A stretch of DNA of 18,411 nucleotides from an uncultured Senegalimassilia sp. (GTDB lineage Bacteria; Actinomycetota; Coriobacteriia; Coriobacteriales; Eggerthellaceae). Shown piece by piece: positions 14,959 through 18,411 of this stretch. Each line of letters starts with the position of its first letter. Position 1 is the stretch's first letter. Below the pieces are notes generated by a model. It was given only the letters and a program-made list of their open reading frames with translations. It searched no databases and was not told the origin of the DNA. A program made the position numbers and the translations under genes. The stretch lies in assembly GCF_934630535.1 (NCBI RefSeq), contig NZ_CAKTVU010000026.1, forward strand, positions 1-18,411. Reading direction: 5' to 3'.

Positions 14959-15917
14959 TGGCGGCGCGTTGCCGCCGCGTTATAGGAAGCGCTGCGCTGT
15001 GCGTGGCGCTGGTTGCTGGGCTCGGCGGGTGCGCCGGGTTCAGCCCTGTTTCGGGGGCGGATGCACAAGGTGGTGCGTCGGCGGGTGTCGAGAAGCAGGC
15101 GGCGGAGTTGTCGCTGGTGCACGAGGGTGCGTTGACGGTGGCGTGCCCGTTGGACTGCCTGCCGTATTTTCAGGATGCCAACGGCGTGCAAACGGGGTTC
15201 GGCTGCGAGCTGATGGATGCGGTTGCGCAGCGGCTTGACGTTGAAGTTGCCTGGTCGAAGGCAGATTCGGCTGATGCGGCGCTTGCGCGTGCGCAGGTGG
15301 CAGGGCAGACCGTTCGTGGTGCGCAGGTGCGGGCCGACGCGGCCATGACGGTGGCGGATGCCGTAAGCGGGCAGGTTGGGAGCGTTGTTGCAGATGACGC
15401 GTCGGGCATGGTGCGCGTTCCGTTCGTAGACGTGAGCCAATGCTTGGTGGCAAAGAAGTCTTCCGCTGTTGAAAGCGTTGATGACCTGGGCGGATGTAAG
15501 GTCGGCGTGCTTGCAGGCTCACCCGGCGCTGCATGGGCGGCATCTTCGCTTGCTGATGTACAACTAGTTGAGTACAACAACGTGGTTGAGCTGTTTTCGG
15601 CGCTACAGGCGCGTAATGTGGATGCCGTTGTCGCTGATGAGCAGGCCGCGAACTACCACTTGCGCGTGTCATATGGCGATGAGCATGTGGTGCAGCACAT
15701 CGAAGGGGCCGACGCGGGCTATGCGCTGGCGTTCGACGCTGGCAACGAGGCGCTGGCGCAGGCTGTGGCGCAGGCGCTTTGTGCGATGCGGGAAGATAGT
15801 TCCTACCAGCAGCTTTGCGACGCGTGGTTCTCCGAGGCCGACAATTCGCGCGGCAAAGTTGAAGCTCGTACGCCCGAACAGGGTGCCCCCGGTCACGACA
15901 AAGGCGGCGGCGTGTAG
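14958..15917 (+). CDS. Solute-binding lipoprotein (SBP family 3)
   Basis: The protein is 319 aa. An N-terminal signal ends in a lipobox LGGC, with Cys25 as the lipidation site. Residues about 55-285 have the order of a family 3 extracellular solute-binding protein (polar amino-acid type): LTVACPLDCLPYFQ, then GFGCELMDAVAQRLDVEV, VPFVDVSQCLVAKKSS, GGCKVGVLAGSPGAAWA and VDAVVADEQAANY, ending with a C-terminal helical region. No permease or ATPase gene is adjacent, so it may serve a distant ABC transporter or act as a sensor. It starts at GTG 14958, overlapping the torD-like stop (TAGTG), with an AGAGG sequence upstream. Confidence 0.85.
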   Translation: MAARCRRVIGSAALCVALVAGLGGCAGFSPVSGADAQGGASAGVEKQAAELSLVHEGALTVACPLDCLPYFQDANGVQTGFGCELMDAVAQRLDVEVAWSKADSADAALARAQVAGQTVRGAQVRADAAMTVADAVSGQVGSVVADDASGMVRVPFVDVSQCLVAKKSSAVESVDDLGGCKVGVLAGSPGAAWAASSLADVQLVEYNNVVELFSALQARNVDAVVADEQAANYHLRVSYGDEHVVQHIEGADAGYALAFDAGNEALAQAVAQALCAMREDSSYQQLCDAWFSEADNSRGKVEARTPEQGAPGHDKGGGV

Positions 15918-15981
15918 GCGAAACGCTGCGTGATGGTGTAGGCTAGGGCGCGTTGCTGTTTTCGGTTGAAAGGGTTTCGCC
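15917..15981 (+). other. 8-bp inverted repeat spanning the SBP-LOG gap
   Basis: GGCGAAAC (15917-15924, overlapping the stop codon) and GTTTCGCC (15974-15981, directly before ATG 15982) are complementary. If both lie in one transcript the stem would sit between the ribosome site (GAAAGGG) and the start codon. Confidence 0.35.
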
Positions 15982-16515
15982 ATGAGGGTTTGCGTGTTCG
16001 GGTCGTCGAGTTTGAACTTGGATGCGGTGTATGTTGACGCCGCCTACGAACTGGGGCGTACGCTGGCAAAACGCGGGCATGGCCTGGTGTTCGGCGGCTA
16101 CGATGTGGGCCTGATGGGCGCGGTGGCGCACGGCGTGGGCGATGCCGGTGGCAGCGTTGTGGGCGTGGTGACCGAGGGCTTGAACAAGAAAGGTCGCCCC
16201 GTTTACCCGTGCACCGAGCTGATTTGCGAGTCCGACCTGGCAACGCGCAAGGAGCGCATGATCGGCATGGCGGACGCGTTCGTTACCATGCCGGGCGGCC
16301 TGGGCACGTTCGACGAGTTCTTCGTGGTGCTTTCCCAGGTGAAGGCGGGCGAGTTGGATGCGAAAAGCGCCATTTTGAACGTGGGCGGATACTTTGATCC
16401 GCTGGTCGAGATGCTCGACCGTGCCACGGCTACGGGCCTCAACTCCACCGACTGGCGCAGCAACTGCGGCGTGTTCGACGCCCCCGAGCCGCTGGCGGCG
16501 TGGCTGGAAGTGTAA
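15982..16515 (+). CDS. LOG-family (TIGR00730) Rossmann protein
   Basis: The protein is 177 aa, the normal size. It carries the family signatures VFGSSS (5-10), GGYDVGLMGAVAHG, ATRKERM and PGGLGTFDEF. Characterised members hydrolyse cytokinin riboside 5'-monophosphates or related nucleoside monophosphates, releasing the base from ribose 5-phosphate; in bacteria the physiological substrate is often unknown. The ATG is preceded by GAAAGGG. The gene is 64 bp after the lipoprotein gene and may be in the same transcript. No enzyme of a linked pathway adjoins it. Confidence 0.92.
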   Translation: MRVCVFGSSSLNLDAVYVDAAYELGRTLAKRGHGLVFGGYDVGLMGAVAHGVGDAGGSVVGVVTEGLNKKGRPVYPCTELICESDLATRKERMIGMADAFVTMPGGLGTFDEFFVVLSQVKAGELDAKSAILNVGGYFDPLVEMLDRATATGLNSTDWRSNCGVFDAPEPLAAWLEV

Positions 16516-16560
16516 ATAGGTAACGAAACGCTTCCGTTTCCCATAAATACCCGCCTGCAT

Positions 16561-16587
16561 CTAGCACTCCTCGGCAAAGAGTGCTAA
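16561..16587 (+). promoter_or_regulatory. CIRCE element (HrcA operator) of groEL
   Basis: CTAGCACTC, a 9-nt spacer, then GAGTGCTAA matches the CIRCE consensus TTAGCACTC-N9-GAGTGCTAA with one mismatch at the first base. It lies 54 bp before the groEL ATG. It implies HrcA repression and heat-shock induction. I see no convincing -35/-10 pair by eye. A small GAAACG/CGTTTC hairpin (16525-16540) lies between the LOG stop and the CIRCE. Confidence 0.93.
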
Positions 16588-16641
16588 CTTTCTTTGGTAG
16601 CAAATATCGTTATGCACGTGCTCAAGGAAGGGGCTCATAGC

Positions 16642-18240
16642 ATGGCTAAGGAAATCGCATACGACAACGAGACGCGCGAGAAGCTTGCGACCGGTGTGGC
16701 GAAGCTGGCCGACGCGGTGCGCGTGACCATCGGCCCGAAGGGCCGCTACGTCGGCATCACCAAGAAGGGCGAGCGTCATCCCAACGTCTCCAACGACGGC
16801 GCTACCGTTGCCGCACATGTGGGCGCATACGACCATGTGGAGAAGATGGGCCTGCAGGTGGTCCGCGAGGCCGCAACCGCCGCGAACAACGAGGCCGGCG
16901 ACGGCACTTCCACGGCAACGCTGCTTGCCGACGCCATCGTGCGCGAGGGTGTGCGCTACGTTACCGCCGGCAACGACCCGCTGGCGCTGCGCCGTGGCAT
17001 CCAGAAGGCCGCCGACATCGCATCCGACGAGCTGCTGAAGGCCGCCACGCAGGTGACCACGCGCGAGCAGATGGCCGAGATCGCCACCGTTTCCTCGGGC
17101 GACCCCGAGATCGGCGCGAAGATCGCCGAGGCCCTGGACGAGATCGGCCAGGACGGCGTCATCTCCGTTGAGAAGTCCACCAAGTTCGGCATCGGCCTGG
17201 AGATCAAGAAGGGCATGCTGTTCGACCGCGGCTTCATCTCCCCGTACATGGCCGACGACATGGGCTCCATGACCGGCGAGCTGGAGCAGCCCTACATCCT
17301 GATCACCGACCAGCGCCTGGCCGACAACTTCAAGGACGTTGTGCCCGTGCTGGAGGAGGTCATGCAGTCCGGCCACCCGCTGCTGATCGTTGCCGACGAC
17401 GTGCGCGGCGAATCCCTGAACTCCCTGCTCATGAACCGCCAGAAGGGCACGCTCATCAGCGCAGCCGTCATGTGCCCCGGCGCCGAGGAGCGCCGCAAGG
17501 CAGAGCTGGAGGACATGGCCATCCTCACCGGCGGCGAGGTCATCTCCCCCGAGCGCGGCCTGTCGCTTTCCGACGCCAGGAAGAGCATGCTCGGCCGTGC
17601 CGCCAGCGTGCAGATCACGAAGAGCCGTACGCTCATCATCGGCGGTAAGGGCAAGCAAGAGGCCATCGAGAAGCGTTGCGAGGCTATCCGCAACGAGCTG
17701 AAGAACCCGCATTCCGACTACGAGCTGGACGTCATGCGTGAGCGCCTGGCGAAGCTGTCCGGCGGTATCGCCGTCATGAGCGTCGGCGCCGCAACCGAGA
17801 CCGAGATGAACGAGATCCGCAGCCGTATCCAGGACGCCCTGCGCGCAACGCGCTCGGCTGCAAGCCAGGGCCTGCTGGCAGGCGGCGGCGTTGCCCTGAT
17901 CCAGGCATCCAAGGTGCTTGACCAGGTGGAAGTCGCCAACGAGGAGGAGCGCTTCGGCGTGGACATCCTGCGCAAGGCGCTTGAGGAGCCTATGCGCGCG
18001 CTGTGCAGCAACGCCGGTTACAACGGCGACGTCGAGGTCACCAAGGCGCTTGAGGCGCAGCCCGGCTTCGGCCTGGATTGCGAGACCGGCAAGTACGGCG
18101 ACATGATCGCCATGGGCGTTGCCGATCCGGCCAAGGTCACCGTCACGGCCCTGCAGGCCGCTGCCTCCGTTGCCTCGCTCATCCTTATCACCAACTGCAG
18201 CATCACCGAGGCTGACAAGAAGGACAAGGAAGAGAAGTAG
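16642..18240 (+). CDS. groEL: Chaperonin GroEL (Hsp60), divergent
   Basis: The protein is 532 aa. The ATP-site residues are kept: GPKGR (31-35), D52 in NDG, GDGTSTAT with D87, and D398 in QDALRAT. LLAGGGVAL follows. It forms the double-ring ATP-driven folding chamber with GroES in the cytoplasm. Unusual points: the normally near-invariant PGFGDRRK is PGAEERRK (279-286); the segment after NDG (VAAHVGAYDHVEKMG) is far from the usual VAREIELED-type sequence; and the C-terminus is ITEADKKDKEEK without the GGM tail. No groES is next to it. The start is ATG 16642, with AAGGAAGGGG upstream; an in-frame ATG at 16612 lies upstream of that ribosome site. Controlled by the CIRCE. Confidence 0.95.
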   Translation: MAKEIAYDNETREKLATGVAKLADAVRVTIGPKGRYVGITKKGERHPNVSNDGATVAAHVGAYDHVEKMGLQVVREAATAANNEAGDGTSTATLLADAIVREGVRYVTAGNDPLALRRGIQKAADIASDELLKAATQVTTREQMAEIATVSSGDPEIGAKIAEALDEIGQDGVISVEKSTKFGIGLEIKKGMLFDRGFISPYMADDMGSMTGELEQPYILITDQRLADNFKDVVPVLEEVMQSGHPLLIVADDVRGESLNSLLMNRQKGTLISAAVMCPGAEERRKAELEDMAILTGGEVISPERGLSLSDARKSMLGRAASVQITKSRTLIIGGKGKQEAIEKRCEAIRNELKNPHSDYELDVMRERLAKLSGGIAVMSVGAATETEMNEIRSRIQDALRATRSAASQGLLAGGGVALIQASKVLDQVEVANEEERFGVDILRKALEEPMRALCSNAGYNGDVEVTKALEAQPGFGLDCETGKYGDMIAMGVADPAKVTVTALQAAASVASLILITNCSITEADKKDKEEK

Positions 18241-18260
18241 CAGCCGCGTAAGCAGCTGTT

Positions 18261-18304
18261 GCGCTGGACGGGGAAGCAGTTCCCCAGCGCGAAGCCCCGG
18301 CTTC
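18261..18304 (+). other. Tandem hairpins in the groEL 3' region
   Basis: The first stem is GCGCT/AGCGC (18261-18265 / 18286-18290) enclosing GGGGAA/TTCCCC (18270-18275 / 18280-18285), with a bulge GGAC. It is followed at once by a small GAAGC/GCTTC hairpin (18291-18304). No T-run follows. They probably protect or pre-structure the 3' end of the groEL message. Confidence 0.5.
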
Positions 18305-18365
18305 GCCAGCCCCTTTCAATAGAGCACAAGATACGGGGCTGTATCAAAACTAGTGTTACAGCTCG

Positions 18366-18406
18366 GCCCGCCAAGATCGGAAAGGTCTTGGCGGGCTTTC
18401 TTTTTT
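18366..18406 (+). terminator. Intrinsic terminator downstream of groEL
   Basis: An 11-bp perfect stem (GCCCGCCAAGA at 18366-18376 with TCTTGGCGGGC at 18386-18396) is followed by TTTCTTTTTT. It lies 126 bp after the groEL stop and terminates plus-strand transcription. Confidence 0.9.
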
Positions 18407-18411
18407 CATAT

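Noticed and set aside
18331..18362. GGGCTGTATCAAAAC at the window end as a possible IS end
   Set aside because: It resembles the tips of some insertion sequences, but no transposase, matching opposite end or target duplication is within the window; GCTGTA/TACAGC may be just a small hairpin before the terminator.
1..18411. CRISPR array, tRNA, rRNA or prophage genes
   Set aside because: No regularly spaced repeats, no tRNA-like or rRNA sequences and no phage structural genes were seen on either strand.

Overview
The window is GC-rich DNA that looks like a chromosomal segment of a Coriobacteriia member, most likely family Eggerthellaceae (Eggerthella/Gordonibacter/Slackia relatives). The reasons are an actinobacterial PknB/PstP/FHA cell-wall signalling cluster, a polytopic-membrane LuxR regulator of the kind abundant in that family, a TorD-family chaperone, and a CIRCE-controlled groEL. 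This placement is inference from gene content; no species is claimed.

Layout: (1) 1-1621 is an IS110-family insertion sequence of IS1111 type. It has one DEDD transposase, a perfect 18-bp subterminal inverted repeat at both ends, and a long structured non-coding right end that is a candidate bridge-RNA locus. (2) 1622-1962 is non-coding. It holds a REP-like hairpin with 18-bp arms (1738-1817) and a strong terminator (1901-1930). (3) 9698 down to 1963, minus strand, is a five-gene operon: fhaA, fhaB, pstP, a SEDS glycosyltransferase fused to a class B PBP transpeptidase, and a four-PASTA Ser/Thr kinase. It matches the mycobacterial fhaA-fhaB-pstP-rodA-pbpA-pknA-pknB cluster, but rodA and pbpA are one gene and pknA is absent. 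A TATAAT promoter overlapped by a 10-bp inverted repeat drives it. (4) 9817-10249 is non-coding, with a 36-nt direct repeat, a 22-bp perfect palindrome and competing hairpins. (5) 12280-10250, minus strand, is a membrane LuxR-type regulator with an unusually long Ala-rich linker. (6) 13066-12605, minus strand, is a small secreted or membrane-anchored protein of unknown function with a good sigma-70-type promoter. (7) 13432-15917, plus strand, is a tightly coupled trio: an acidic winged-helix-like protein, a TorD-like chaperone and a solute-binding lipoprotein. (8) 15982-16515 encodes a LOG-family (TIGR00730) protein. (9) 16561-18240 is a CIRCE operator and a divergent groEL without an adjacent groES, followed by 3' hairpins and a strong terminator at the window end.

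How the genes work together: the minus-strand cluster is a self-contained peptidoglycan synthesis and phospho-signalling module. The PASTA kinase senses muropeptide or lipid II, PstP reverses its phosphorylation, FhaA and FhaB read phosphothreonines, and the SEDS-PBP fusion polymerises and crosslinks wall. The plus-strand genes suggest redox-enzyme maturation or its control, solute sensing, nucleotide metabolism and protein folding.

The observations I consider most worth following are the SEDS-PBP fusion, the IS1111-type element with its candidate guide RNA, the winged-helix/TorD/lipoprotein trio, the dyad over the cell-wall operon promoter, and the divergent GroEL. None is proven novel from sequence alone.
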